In this document: positions 22,076 to 33,544 of the stretch, one piece after another
Layout of the letters: every line of letters starts with the position of its first letter
How positions within the stretch are numbered: the first letter of the stretch is position 1
Source of the DNA: Choristoneura fumiferana
Lineage: Eukaryota > Arthropoda > Insecta > Lepidoptera > Tortricidae
NCBI RefSeq assembly: GCF_025370935.1
Contig: NC_133483.1
Coordinates: 3,357,632 to 3,421,631 of the forward strand
Direction of reading: 5' to 3'
Length of the DNA stretch: 64,000 bases
The notes under the pieces: generated by a model
Database searches by the model: none
Told to the model about the DNA's origin: nothing
Seen by the model: the letters and a program-made list of their open reading frames with translations, nothing else
Translations under genes and position numbers: made by a program

Positions 22076-22733
22076 ATTTAGGCCAAATTTTCTATCTATA
22101 GGTTTATTATGTTTTATTATATGTTTGTTTTTACTAAATAAAAATTATATTTAAATCTGTTAATTAATTTATTCTTATCACTAAACATTTATTTAGTAAT
22201 AATAAAACTAATTTTAGTAAAGTAAAAAATGCGTCTATAATTACAAAACCTATTTTTCTCGCTGTTTGAGGTGAAAAATTGTGTGTTTCGCTCGGCTGCA
22301 AAATTGTTTAGCATCACGTGCCTTTGAAACCCTCGATTACGCTTAGGATTCTTCTTTTGAACCACTTGCTTCGCTCGTGGTTCAATCCTAGAATCCTTCG
22401 CTTGCTCGGGTTTCAATTTAAGCACTCTTGCCAAACAGCCACTTTCCAGCCTTGCATAACAAATAACTATTTCACTTATGTAATTTAATTCTTGAATTAT
22501 AATTTCACACACTAAATTACATAGGCACTGTTTTAGTAATAAATCAAAAATTAATCCATGATAACCTACCTACTGGATCAATGAAATCGTCAATATTTCT
22601 GAAACTAATAGTTTTTACACAGGGAACTAAATGACTTGTTTTGCTGCAAAATGCGTTTAAATATATAATAATGCCCTTAAAATGAATGTATTCAATTACA
22701 AACTTGACTTTTAAAATTCCTACCTTCTGTTTT
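22076..22733. other. unassigned; interspersed repeat near 22240-22450
   Basis: 22270-22430 ('gtttcgctcggctgc', 'cacttgcttcgctcgtggtt', 'cttcgcttgctcgggtttca') has alternating short inverted words and is known to me as a common lepidopteran repeat. A 107-codon minus frame over it is not a gene candidate. Confidence 0.45.
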
Positions 22734-23042
22734 CATCATCATCATCATCCCAGCCTATATACGTCCCACTGCTGGGCACAGGCCTCCTCTCAGAACAAGA
22801 GGGCTTGGGCCATAGTTCCCACGCGGGCCCAGTGCGGATTGGGAACTTCGCACGCACCATTGAATCGCTTCGCAGGTTTGTGCAGGTTTCCTCACGATGT
22901 TTTCCTTCACCGCAAAGCTTGTGGTAAATTTCTAATGTAATTCCGCACATGAATTTCGAAAAACTCAGAGGTGCGAGCCGGGGTTTGAACCCACGACCCT
23001 CTGCTTGAGAGGCGATAGGTCAAACCACTAGGCCACCACGGC
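22734..23042 (-). mobile_element. tRNA SINE with (ATG)n tail
   Basis: Complete inverted copy: (CAT)n, 'cccagcctatatacgtccca', 'cacgatgttttccttcaccg', antisense B box and 'ggccaccacggc' at the far end. No convincing TSD. Confidence 0.88.
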
Positions 23043-24149
23043 TTCTCCTTCTCCTTTCCCTTATTGATTTGGGTTGTTTTTTTCTTACCAATATGTTTTA
23101 TTTATACCTACTCGAATCCTGACAATTTATTGCTTCCAAATATCTAATTATTAAGCATCGCGGGTTCATTTGCGGCCTTCAGTATACGTCAAAGATAGGC
23201 AAGTTTGATATGCTAGTCATTAGTGTAAGTTCAGGCTTGGCATTAATCAGGAACTTAAGACGTAGCCTTGAGGGTTAAACCAACCGGAGATGAGCAGTAT
23301 TTTTTGTACAAAATACGCCACTTTTTATAGAGACGAGGTGCATGTGATGGTGATGTGTAAATGTGAACGTCATCATCAGCTGGATGTTCACTGTTGAAAA
23401 CAGTAAAGTTGCTCACAACTTTCACGATATCGTTAATTAGCCTAGTGGGAGGTCCGCCAATACTGCGTCTTTCGGTTTGTGGTAACCAAGCGTAAACTTT
23501 ACTACCCCCACAGTTACTTTTTAACCTATATGGCCTACCATTTCAACTTACTTATGCTTTGAACTATGTCGGTGATTTTAGTTCTTTCGAATTTTCGTAT
23601 CCGCTCAAAGAAACTAGCATATCTTTGTAGTTCGTTGTGAGAATTTTAGCCTCACAAAAAGTCTATTATGAGTTTAAGGCGGAGGGGGAGTTTTCATAAT
23701 CTCAATCCTTGACCACATTGGCACTCGTCAATCTTAATAAATGATCAATTCTTGATGTTATTGGAGTTACGAGCCCTCTAACAGATGCACAAATACATTC
23801 AGTCACACAAATACACGAGCAAGCATCGATAACAACTCTCTTTTTTTGCGTCTGGACACAAGTTTGTATTGTAAAAGTGAATGACCGCTAATCCCATATA
23901 TTTTTACAAAAAGCTACCTCCCTTTGTCAGTGGACCGCTCCAGTTCGCTTAATGCTCTGAGATCGTATATTACTGACACGTACTGCCTTATCCTTATCAC
24001 TATATATTTATATCATGTTTGAGCTGGATTTGGCCTGGGTTTTAAGCAAATAGTTTACACTATTAATGCGACAGAGTGCTAGTGAAGTGGTACAATAACA
24101 TTATTTGTCGTTACTCGTTCAATTTACTGTTTCTGATGAAGATTTTAAA
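23043..24149. other. unassigned, 1.1 kb
   Basis: No ORF of note, no shared repeat, no RNA gene seen. Confidence 0.4.
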
Positions 24150-24458
24150 AAGTTTTTGGTAAAAAAAATCATTTTTAATACAAGCTTTTTTGCTGACTGT
24201 ACATTTTGTTGACCGTTCTTGAATTGTCACCCAAACTACATTTGCACACCAAATTTCAAGTCAATGCCATTAATCTGTCATCTCCCAGGATAACAGGATC
24301 AAAGGAATTTGGGCACAAATTTGTGCCTCTGGGAGAGGACAGGTTAACCGTCACGCAATTTACATAAGTATGCCATTTCAAGACAATCCGACTACTGGAA
24401 GTTTGCAAGATTTGATTACAGACAAACATCGGGACATGTGAAACTAAATAAAAGCATT
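24150..24458 (-). repeat. interspersed ~320-bp repeat, copy 2
   Basis: Reverse complement of 20342-20672 with a diverged centre near 24270-24340. Confidence 0.75.
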
Positions 24459-25349
24459 TAAAAAATAAAATCTTGTTGAGACGAATGTCTGCTCGCTTGA
24501 TCTCACCTCCACAAAAGACATAATTAAGTAATTTTTAATGCGTATTTACTGAGTTGTTAGTGCCTTAAATTCGGGCAAATTTGCAAAACAGATTAGGTAC
24601 AAGTACAAATCAGAATTTCTTCTGAATGCTTTATTTGAACGTAAAATTAAATATTACACTGTTATCTGACCCGAGCTACGTGTTCGAAATAAATAGTGGT
24701 CATTTAGCAAAATAAATGCCTTTTAATAATTCAAGAGGCAATTCTATAGCCCGAGGAGGGAAGATTTGATTGCGCCAAATTTTTCTCTCTGTTTTTTGCG
24801 CGCCGCTAAAGTTTGACATAGTTTTACGCTAGGATGTATGAATAATTCATAAGTATGGGTAACTACATGGTTCAGTATCGAAAATTGGAAAGTATTCTTA
24901 CGGCGTGATGTTTGGTTTTTAACCCCCGTCGCAAAAAGAGGGGTGTTATAAGTTGGACGCCAATTTACAATAAATACTTGTGCAAAGAAATAAAAAAAGA
25001 AAAAAAATTATTCGTGACGACTGGAGGGGAAGTATGTGCTTGTCTCGAAGTGGTCCCAAATCAGCAAAAACTGCCGGTCTTGCCAACGGCGCTGATCTTT
25101 CTTTGGGACTATTTATAAATCCATTAGGTATAACAAAGAGAAAACCGACACAACATAACGATGCAGTACATTATTAGATTTATTTTCAATAAAACTGTTT
25201 AATTTTTTTTTTTTTTACTTTACTATTAAGCTGGCAAAAAAAAAGTAAATTAGAAACAAATACCTAGACAAAAATAAAAATTATAAAGGAAGTAGAGGGT
25301 TTTACATACATACATCTAACGATTTAAGAGGGTTAATTAAAGAGGGGAA
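24459..25349. other. unassigned; one repeat end
   Basis: 24917-24960 ('aacccccgtcgcaaaaagag', 'gggtgttataagtt') is the inverted 3' end of the family at 60510 and 61622. The 68- and 65-codon plus frames start there and have no recognisable motif. Confidence 0.4.
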
Positions 25350-25653
25350 GCCGTGGTGTCCTAGTGGTTTGACCTATCGCCTCTCAAACAGAGGTCGTGG
25401 GTTCAAACCCCGGCTCGCACCTCTGAGTTTTTCGAAATTCATGTGCGGAATTACATTTGAAATTTACCACGAGCTTTGCGGTGAAGGAAAACATCGTGAG
25501 GAAACCTGCACAAACCTGCGAAGAAATTCAATGGTGCGTGTGAAGTTCCCAATCCGCACTGGGCCCGCGTGGGAACTATGGCAAGCCCTCTTGTTCTGAG
25601 AGGAGGCCTGTGCCCAGCAGTGGGACGTATATAGGCTGGGATGAGAGGATGAG
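25350..25653 (+). mobile_element. tRNA SINE with short GATGAGA-type tail
   Basis: Head GCCGTGGTG, A and B boxes and body as in the 3257 copy. The tail is 'gggatgagaggatgagaa' rather than a clean (ATG)n, so it is decayed. Confidence 0.87.
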
Positions 25654-26109
25654 AATTATGTTTATGTAAGCTTTGATTTAACTTTCACCATTGATATCTT
25701 GGCATAATCACGTAGTAATTAATGTCAATGAGCTGACACAATATCTAGACCGCATCTCACAAATGAACGAAAGACGTATTCCTATAATTATATCAACATC
25801 TTGCCTCCTCCCTTCCAGCATTATTACTATTACGAAGGGAGAAATTCTGGAATGTTCCCCTGACAATTATGACAGGGCTGTTTGATTGTTGGCGCCTACG
25901 CCTTTGTCTTAATATTTGTTATCAAATGATAATTCATTATGAATGACTGAACCAATTTATTACCGTTTGCTGAACTCTTCGGCTTTCTATAATAGGATTT
26001 AAAGGCCTGCGTTCCAATTGATACGCCGATTAGAATTCTTTTATGTGTCTTCAAAGTAGGTAACGTTGATGATAAGGATTGAATAAAAAAGTATTTATTA
26101 GATATTTCG
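25654..26109. other. unassigned
   Basis: No gene or repeat. A 64-codon plus frame at 25691-25885 is unsupported. Confidence 0.35.
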
Positions 26110-26330
26110 TCGCTCGGCAGGCAAAAGTACTAAAGCGACACTTCGTCAACTTTACAGGAGAGCGATTTAAAGTTTTTTTTTTACGAAAAAAAATCATAAC
26201 TTTTGAACCAGACAACCAATTTTGAAATTTCCAGGAATATATGACACATAATTTAATAGACTATAATAAGGTTTTAATAATTCATAGCAAAATCCACTGG
26301 TTTAGGAGATAAGTGTCGCTTTAGTAAGTT
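26110..26330. mobile_element. TIR element with AAAGCGACACTT ends
   Basis: 'tcggcaggcaaaagtactaa' plus 'agcgacactt' at the left is partly mirrored by 'aagtgtcgctttagtaagtt' at the right. A related end in opposite orientation lies at 31045-31093. Confidence 0.6.
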
Positions 26331-26993
26331 GTCCCCTAGTCATCGAGCAAATGCAATCAGGCAAAAAGACTAAACGTAAAAATTTACCTCAAACGTCATA
26401 TTTCAAATTAACTAATGTGATTTTACGTCTCAATAAATTTAGTATGTTTTTACTAACTACACACATTTTTTTTCTTATCAAACTGTTCGTAATGCTGATT
26501 TACCAAATCGCAAGGGAAAATATATTCCAAAGTACCTACTGAACAGAAATTATATAAATAATATTCATTAATAATAATAAATATTAATCATCTATGCTAA
26601 AATTTCAATAACTTAACGTTAACTGTTACTAACACTAGACTTTTGTTAATGTTATAAGGTTATTAATCACAAAGGCACCATCTGATTTCTAACTAAATGC
26701 ACAAAAGGTTTTTTTTTCACTATTATTTTTTGAGGTATTTTTATTATTATCATGTCCTAGTATTTTGGTGTATATACAAAGCATACGCTTAGGTTTAAGG
26801 ATGAAATAATACGTAAAATACCTTAATTTATTCTGTAGGTAATAACTTTAATTAGCATTTCAACCAAAAGTTTCAGAACAATTTTTTTCTATTTTATACA
26901 AATAAATCATTCATTCATTCATTCAACATTATAGTACTTATTAGTACCTAATAAGTAAGAAACCTGAGTAACAAACTGATGCGTCATGGTTGC
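26331..26993. other. unassigned
   Basis: Very AT-rich; 'aaatcattcattcattcatt' microsatellite near 26905-26925. No gene. Confidence 0.4.
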
Positions 26994-27120
26994 TATAGCA
27001 ACTTTAGATATATTATTGGTCTATATAACGATTAAGAAATATAATGCACTATTGGTACAACAACATTTGTTATATTCTCATGATCTAACTATCCGATATC
27101 ATGGACTTGTAATATACCAA
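26994..27120. mobile_element. AT-rich MITE remnant (GTATAACAACTTT family)
   Basis: 'gcaactttagatatattatt' followed by 'ggtctatataacg' matches the reverse complement of 29540-29580. The rest is AT-rich and diverged. Confidence 0.5.
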
Positions 27121-27136
27121 ACTATTAATAAACTAA

Positions 27137-27275
27137 GGGGCTGTTTCACCATCCATTGATTAGTGTTAACTGGCGGTTAGGTGTGATGCCGTCTCTATTT
27201 GTTTTGTTGGAATAGACAGAGACGGCATCACATTTAACCGGCGGTTAACGCTATGGTATAATCAAATGAAACGTC
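27137..27275. mobile_element. PIF/Harbinger-like MITE, degenerate right end
   Basis: The left arm is nearly the same as that of 8850-8991 (GGGGCTGTTTCACCATCCAT), preceded by TAA. The right arm holds to 'ccggcggttaac' and is then altered, so the closing CCCC end is lost. Confidence 0.7.
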
Positions 27276-27575
27276 GTGAGACCTTTGCTGAGATTTAAGG
27301 ACTGCGCTAAGTGAGACATGGCCGTCTTCAAAATTGACCACCTAGACTGAGAAAAGCTGGCGGAAAAATGCACTGATTGGCGCAGACGTGTGTTGGAGGG
27401 CCGCAAGTATTGTGATGAAGGCTTGCCTGGCTCAATGCACTTGCTTGCTGACAAGAGACAGAAACGAAACCAAGGCCGTTCTGCACCAACATCCGCAGAC
27501 TTCTCTTGTCAGAGATGTGGACGAACATGTCGCTCTCGCATCGGTCTAGTCAGCCACCAAAGACGTTGTGCATAG
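27276..27575 (+). pseudogene. LINE ORF2 3' end with zinc-knuckle
   Basis: The last 61 codons before the stop at 27573-27575 include DWRRRVLEGRK-like sequence followed by CQRCGRTCRSRIGLVSHQRR. This is a Cys/His cluster I know from C-termini of LINE endonuclease-RT proteins. Upstream the frame is broken and no RT core remains. It abuts the degraded MITE at 27137. Confidence 0.7.
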
Positions 27576-27611
27576 GCAACACGCCAAAATTCGTCTGGAA
27601 CAGACGCGTAG

Positions 27612-27654
27612 GCCTGATTCAAGGTATAATGTATGTGATATTATATCTAAAGTT
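27612..27654. mobile_element. short remnant of the AT-rich MITE
   Basis: 'atatctaaagttgttatac' here also occurs at 29558-29577, beside the inverted LINE copy. Confidence 0.45.
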
Positions 27655-28110
27655 GTTATACTGGTCATAACACACCCTGATGGCCATTCGGTTCCACCAT
27701 GGAGCCGCAGCTGCATTTATGAGGCATACAAACAAAAACAGGCGGAGAGCTACTGCCACCCGCAATGAGTCGTTGTCCAAGGGTGTTCCCAAATAAGGAA
27801 CAGGCAAAGCCTATAACGACGTTCGCGCTTTGACTTTTGATGCCGACTTCAGCCTGGCCAAACCCACCCCAGTGGTTACACTCATAGGCCGTGCCAGAGC
27901 GTCCCTAGCCCCCTCGTCATCCCAAACTCATTGTATCTGCGGAGCCCCGTGCAGTGACGCCAGTCTCATTCGCCAGTGCATCATCCACATACGAAATGGT
28001 AACCTTTATGAGATTTAAAAATTTAAGAGATAAGGCCACCAACTCCATGTGCCGATCCGAGGAACGCTGGCAAGCCCACATCCGCCGCACGCCGCAAACC
28101 GAGACCACCG
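27655..28110 (-). pseudogene. retroelement pol fragment, minus-strand arm
   Basis: Reverse complement of 28945-29415 at roughly 75-80% by eye. Minus-strand reading has DNDSLRVAVALR and 'aggctgaagtcggcatcaaa', the same protein region as at 28945 and upstream of the HHGLSC motif of the 21.5-kb copy. Frames are broken by indels, so it is dead. Confidence 0.65.
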
Positions 28111-28944
28111 TTACATATGGGCAAGGACGCTTGGACTCATTGCTCATCCGCAAGGGACACGTTCAATACAGTCTCCTTTGTATCTCTCAAGTGTGACGTC
28201 AAAAGAAGAAGTATTACCCGAACACAACCATTGGAGTGGTTTCCAAAAAATAGGTTATTTTTGAAACTGCGAAACACATTCGTAACAGAGTCGAGATGGG
28301 TATTAATACTCTTCAAACGTTCCAGGGCGAGCAAAATCGACGCTTCCTGGTCTCTAGTGCACTAGAAATGGCCTCTTGGAAAATAGAAGAACCCAAGAGG
28401 GTAAAAATCGCCGTAGACAAGGTTAGAAGGAGAATGATAGACCTGGTGTAAAAAAGGTACAGGGTGGGAATGTATTTTTTCACCTCGCCCACAAGAACAT
28501 CCCTCTCGCCAGTATTGAACGCGTTCTTGAGATCCTACTTCAAGACGACACAGTCAGGATTTCCGGGTTCCGTGACGAAAGTGCGTGTTGTGGATCGCGA
28601 CATCACACCCCCTCAGTGTGCCAAAACCCAGCTGAAAATGAGCTGGTCGAATTCCGTCTAAGCTCACGGCTGACCCATTATGGAATGACCCTAGTGCTCG
28701 CACCACATCCTCCAAGTTTACCGGCAAGGCTTGAATGGACCGATCCGGCTCTCGGGAGGATGCTTCGTACGCAAGAACACAAGCGTCTCAAGACCCGGAG
28801 GTGCTACCGAGTCATCTGACATTAACACGCGAACGGCCCCCACACACCGGCCTCATATACTTTGGACTCGATAGTCTTAAGGACAGAATGCGACCTGGAG
28901 GAAGCCTGCCCGTCACTACTAAATTCAACCAAGTCCCATGTTCA
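28111..28944. other. spacer between inverted retroelement arms
   Basis: About 830 bp, moderately GC-rich, with several 60-95 codon frames and none continuous. It may be more 5' coding of the same retroelement, but I cannot match a motif to it. Confidence 0.35.
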
Positions 28945-30077
28945 AGTTTGGTCTCAGTTTGCGGCGTGTGGAGAATGTGGGTTTGCCAGTCTTCCTCGCA
29001 TCAGCACATGGAGTTATTATAGTGGCCTTGTCTCTTAAAATTAAAAATTCTCATGAAGATGGGGTTACCATTCCGTCTGTGCATGGTGCACTGGCGAGGT
29101 GGACGGCTCGACACCTAATAGCGTCGCTGCCTCGGGCTCCGCTGATATAACGAGTTTGGGATGTCGTGGGGGCTAGAGACGCTCTGGCACTTGTGGGTGG
29201 GTGTGCCACTAGAGTGGATTTAGCCAGGCTGAAGTCGGTATCAAAAATCAAAGCGGGAGCGTGGTTATGGGCTTTGCTTGCTCCTCATTTGGAATACTTC
29301 TGGACAACGGCTCATTGTGGGTGGCAGTAGCTCTCCGCCTGGGCTGCGATGTTTGTGTGCCTCATAAATGCATCTGCGGCTCCATGGTGGAAGCAAATGG
29401 CCATTAGGACTTAAGATGATCGGTTATAACAAATAACACATAATTTCACAATATTATGCTATAAGTATTAAGTATTTAGTAGTATACAAAGTATATTATT
29501 ATAATAATAGTATTACGTATTCTAGAGATTATACCCACTGAACGTTATATCGACCAATAATATATCTAAAGTTGTTATACCTAGCCACCGGTACGCACCC
29601 TGGCCATTTCACGCGTTGAGTTCTCGTCGGTGTTCAGGAAAATTTCCGCGCCGCTACGCTCTCTTTGACATACTGAAGAGGGCTTTAATATCCGCCAACA
29701 TCCTCTGTGTTCTGGAGCCTCCGGTCCTCTGTCGAACCGACAGCAAAAGGCCAGATGGCTTAACTTTAGTGCCATGGCAGAACGGGAAGTGTTTGCTGTC
29801 GGAAGTTACGTGCGTCAGTACTTTCGCCGCCTTGCACCTCAGCTGAACACTCCGCGGCAATCCGCGGTGGATTTTGCGGTCAAAAAACGGGAGAATTATT
29901 CGGCTATTGTTTACATTCGGGAAGTGGGACGTCGAATTACGGGAAGGGGGTCTCACGCCCGCGCGGTTTCGTACCCTGGTGCAAAGATTGTCTATCGCCA
30001 TTCAACGTGGTAAAGCGGCCAGTTTGATGGCTACCTTTGCGCCAGGGACAACTCGAGGGGGCCTACTGGACTAAAGT
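28945..30077 (+). pseudogene. retroelement pol C-terminal region, second copy
   Basis: 28945-29415 reads as the RT-C-terminal region, with VAVALRLGCD and PHKCICGSMVEANGH near its end. After an AT-rich insertion (29432-29580) the same family resumes: RRYAL, CVLEPP, KRPDGLTLVPW (29616-29845), then QRLSIAIQRG and TTRGG up to a stop near 30074. At least two frame changes and stops are present. The C-terminal end is the best-preserved part. Confidence 0.72.
29432..29580. mobile_element. AT-rich MITE inside the retroelement
   Basis: Left end 'ggttataacaa', right end 'ctttagatat'-containing inverse ending 'gttgttatacc'. The ends are inverted and the interior is nearly all A/T. It splits the retroelement copy. 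Confidence 0.6.
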
Positions 30078-30221
30078 TAAGCTATTTATGTAACATTAAT
30101 AAAAACAAATTAAAACTTCTTACTCTATATTTCAAATAGGGCCGAACATCATCTTTATTTGATGCAAACAGAACCGTAGCGATCAAATTATAATTTTTGA
30201 ATTTTGAAATAGATTTACTAT

Positions 30222-30335
30222 TGAGGTTGACTGGTAGAGATCCTTTAAAGGGATAAGTCCGCCTTTGCACAATTATCTCAAAGTTTGTCAATTGTGTTGT
30301 GTTTCTTTTCTTTTGTACAATAAAGAGTTTACAGA
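30222..30335 (+). mobile_element. LINE 3' end
   Basis: 'ttgactggtagagatccttt', 'agggataagtccgcctttgc', 'gtacaataaagagttta' is a 3' UTR pattern I associate with lepidopteran LINEs. Confidence 0.65.
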
Positions 30336-30880
30336 CATACCTTTTATCAATTTTATCCTTTGGCAACATAAAAAGAACTAAGTTTTAAGGAATAATACTC
30401 ATTATAATTTATAAATTAAGTTATAAATCTTAAGAAAATATGATGTTTCTATATATCAAACATCGAACTGCAATGATATTTTACTACGTATATAAACTAT
30501 ACGCTTTTTTACACAATACACGATGAAGGTCAATGGTAATGACTAATTTCACCAAATCTATAATATTTCGTGAAGTTTTTTTGCTAATCCTATTTGAATT
30601 GTATGCTTTTGTATATGTTAAAATGGCTAAAATGCCAAACGTATGTTTTAGTTTTTAAGAACAAATAGCTAAATTCTTATAAATTAATTCTTATCAATAC
30701 AACCAAACGACTAAAGGTGTATAAAACTTCAACTCAAGGAGGGCATAATTACTAAAGTGACAAAGGTATTTTCTTTTTTTTTGCACAAAATACTAAACGT
30801 CCAACATTTGTAAACTAGAAAAATGGCAAATGACTGAACGACAGTAAATCTTAAAATGGCAAAAAGGTAACAGTACTAAA
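30336..30880. other. unassigned
   Basis: Very AT-rich, no feature. Several 'aaaatggc' words (30620, 30820, 30856) occur without a clear period. Confidence 0.35.
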
Positions 30881-31093
30881 ATGAAAATAATGAAAGTGAT
30901 GCTGCATTAAGTGATTTGCTTCCCAAATTTAAGCGTTTTTTGAAAGACTAAAGCGCCAAAAAAAAGTTAAATTTTGCTCCAATCACTTTGAAACCTAGAC
31001 AGTTTGATGCAGAAAAATTCGCTGATTCTGGTGATATGCATAACTCATTTTAGCCCAAAGTGTCGCTTTAGTACTTTTGCCTGCCGAGCGACA
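30881..31093. mobile_element. relative of the 26.1-kb TIR element, inverted
   Basis: Its right end 'agtgtcgctttagtactttt' plus 'gcctgccgagcgaca' is the reverse complement of the left end of 26110-26330. The left end is not clear. Confidence 0.55.
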
Positions 31094-31127
31094 TTATTAT
31101 TTTTACATCGTTTTTTTGGGTTCCGGA

Positions 31128-32008
31128 GCTAAAATGGCAAAAACGGAACCCTTATAGTATCGCCATTTTTTTTTATTCGACTGGATGACAAACGAGAAAG
31201 TGGGCCTCCTGGTGGTAAGAGATCACCACCGCCCATAAACATCTGCAACACCAGGGGTATTTCAAATGCGTTGCCAACCTAGAGGCCTAAGATGGTATAC
31301 CTCAAGTGCCAGTAATTTCACCGGCTGTCTTAACTCTCCACGCCGAAACACAACAGTGCAAGCACTGCTGCTTCACGGCAAGATTAGCGAGCAAGATGGT
31401 GGTAGCAATCCGGGCAGACCTTGCACAAGGTCCTAACACCTACTGTCTGTCTGTCTGTCTATCCGTCCGTCCGCGCAATCAGGGACTATCAATGCTAGAA
31501 AGCTGTAATTTTGCACGGATATATATGTAAAATATGCCGACAAAAAGGTACAATAAAAAAAATAAAAAATTTTTTTTTAGGGTACCTCCCATATACGTAA
31601 AGTGGGGGTGATTTTTTTTCTATAGTGTGAGGTATCGTTGGGTAGGTCTTTTAAAACCATTATTAGGGGTTTGCTGAGACGATTATTCGATTCAGTTATA
31701 TGTTTGCAAAATATTCATTAAAATCGAGCGTCCCCCCCCCCTCTAAAATCTAAACTGGTGGGTGGAAAAATTTGAAAAAATTCAGGATGGTAGTAAGTAT
31801 ATCAAACTTTCAAGGAAAACTATAACGGTTAAGTTTGCTTGAGATTTATTAGTAGTTTAAGAGTAAATAGCAGCCTAAGGTATAAAATATACCTAAACTT
31901 GGAAGATTCCGTATAAAATACGAAGTCCTTAGAAAAATATTATTTTTTTTTTTCGTAATGGCTACGGAACCCTATTTTGGGCGTGTCCGACACGCTCTTG
32001 GCCGGTTT
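31128..32008 (-). repeat. interspersed 'ggccaagagcg' repeat, copy 3
   Basis: Inverted copy of 5234-5812 and 17271-17838, ending with 'gtccgacacgctcttggccg' at 31987-32006. Interrupted at 31170-31443 by another element, right beside its (CTGT)n stretch. Confidence 0.8.
31170..31443 (-). mobile_element. LINE-derived insertion in the repeat
   Basis: 'gggcctcctggtggtaagag', 'atcaccaccgcccataaaca', 'gcaacaccaggggta' match the antisense LINE 3' end seen at 33606-33790. The distal part ('gtggtagcaatccgggcaga', 'ccttgcacaaggtcc') recurs inverted-in-context at 59720-59800. Confidence 0.7.
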
Positions 32009-32744
32009 ATTGCATATAGCCCTGCAAAGCTGTTTACACAGTTTGTCTGCATGTTTAACTACAGCTTAACACTCTTTAAATACCGTACTCTTCACCGTGT
32101 GGTGTTTGTGTGTCTGCATTAGGTATAAATAAATTGTGATAATTAGCATGTAGGTACTCACAGTTTTAGAAAACTATGTACACTTATTTATAGTCTTTTG
32201 ACTAGACTAAATGGCTAAATTAATCGCTTGATAGAATTAGGTCCACATTTTGTTCTCATTACCTTTTAGTACTCGCTTTTAGTAGTTACTCGTACTTTTC
32301 GTGCTTTATAATATGTATTCTATGACGTTAAATAAACCATGCCAGCTCGGAGCTCAAAGCTAGTAAGTAATAGAGTACATACTTACTGCTCCAAGCTTAG
32401 CATACTCCGCGTCTCGGAGGGTCCATCTGAGCTTCAACGCACATATTTCCTCTGTAACTTATGCGATACAATATGGAGTGTCCAACCGAAGTTTTGGTTC
32501 TGGTTTCGGCTTTTAATTGGAGTTTCGGCTTAATTTCGGTATCTGTTTGCGCACTAAACCCTCTTAGGCTTCATATATACATAGTGCAGTGGTGCTCTCT
32601 GGCAAAAGAATAAGAGAAACTCAATCTTGTCATAAACTGACTATTCATTCATTATTTTCTGCGGTCCAAAAATGTACCTACATCGTGGATTTCGTTATCG
32701 TTTTCATATAAGACACTCATGCCAATATTCATGTTTCTAATCCT
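32009..32744. other. unassigned
   Basis: No gene, no shared repeat. Confidence 0.4.
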
Positions 32745-32950
32745 ACGAGTGATATCGGGTTTCGAGATTTTATCCCGTGGGAATATAATGAAAAAAATAT
32801 CCTATGTGTTATTTCAGACGTCCATCTACCTACAAACCTAATTTCATCCAAATCCGTCCAGCCGTTTTAGCATGAAGAAGTAACAAACATACACACCCAC
32901 ACACACACACACACATACCAACTTTCAGATTGATTATTAGTACGATTTTA
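32745..32950 (+). repeat. interspersed repeat with (CA)n
   Basis: 'tttatcccgtgggaatataa', 'atttcatccaaatccgtcca', 'gccgttttagcatgaagaag', then (AC)n at 32888-32916. Family related to 9283-9508 by its 3' half. Confidence 0.6.
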
Positions 32951-33417
32951 TGATATGAATACGAACACATTATTTTCATAAGCTTAAATGAACACAAGAC
33001 TAAAAAATATAAAGTCGCCATCGAATTAAATTTCGGTTTCGATGTCGACCGGAATTCAAATACGGTTTCAGCTGTGGATAGTTTTGCCCAGACTCTATAC
33101 TACATACACGATTTCTATTCTAAACGCAGAGATAAACCTCGCACGCCGCGTGCCATATTGATCCTTGTTCTGTAACGATATTGGAATTTTTATTAGCATT
33201 ATGTAGAAAAAAAAGAGATATCTACAAAATATTTAAATGTTTATAATTACACATTAACAGGTTTACAATAATTAATGCTTAAGAAAATTAAAATCATTTT
33301 ATTCCGTACACAGTGTATAGATTAAATTAAATGAAATTGCGTTAGTGAAAAGGCCTCTTCGTTAACACTATTTAATATGTTAACAATCTGGTCGGTTTAT
33401 AAACTAAAAAAAGTATA
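32951..33417. other. unassigned
   Basis: AT-rich; no recognised feature. Confidence 0.35.
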
Positions 33418-33538
33418 AACAATACAATACAATGACACTTTATTGTACACGAGAAAAAGTAAGCGATACAGAAAACAGGTACACAGAGAGAAAACTACAA
33501 GGCAAACAATAGGCGGCCTTATCGCTTAAGAGCAACAA
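33418..33538 (-). mobile_element. LINE 3' end, minus strand
   Basis: Inverted copy of 17148-17268: (ACAAT)n, 'actttattgtac', 'aggcggccttatcgcttaag'. It abuts the LINE remnant that follows on the other strand. Confidence 0.75.
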
Positions 33539-33544
33539 TATGTA

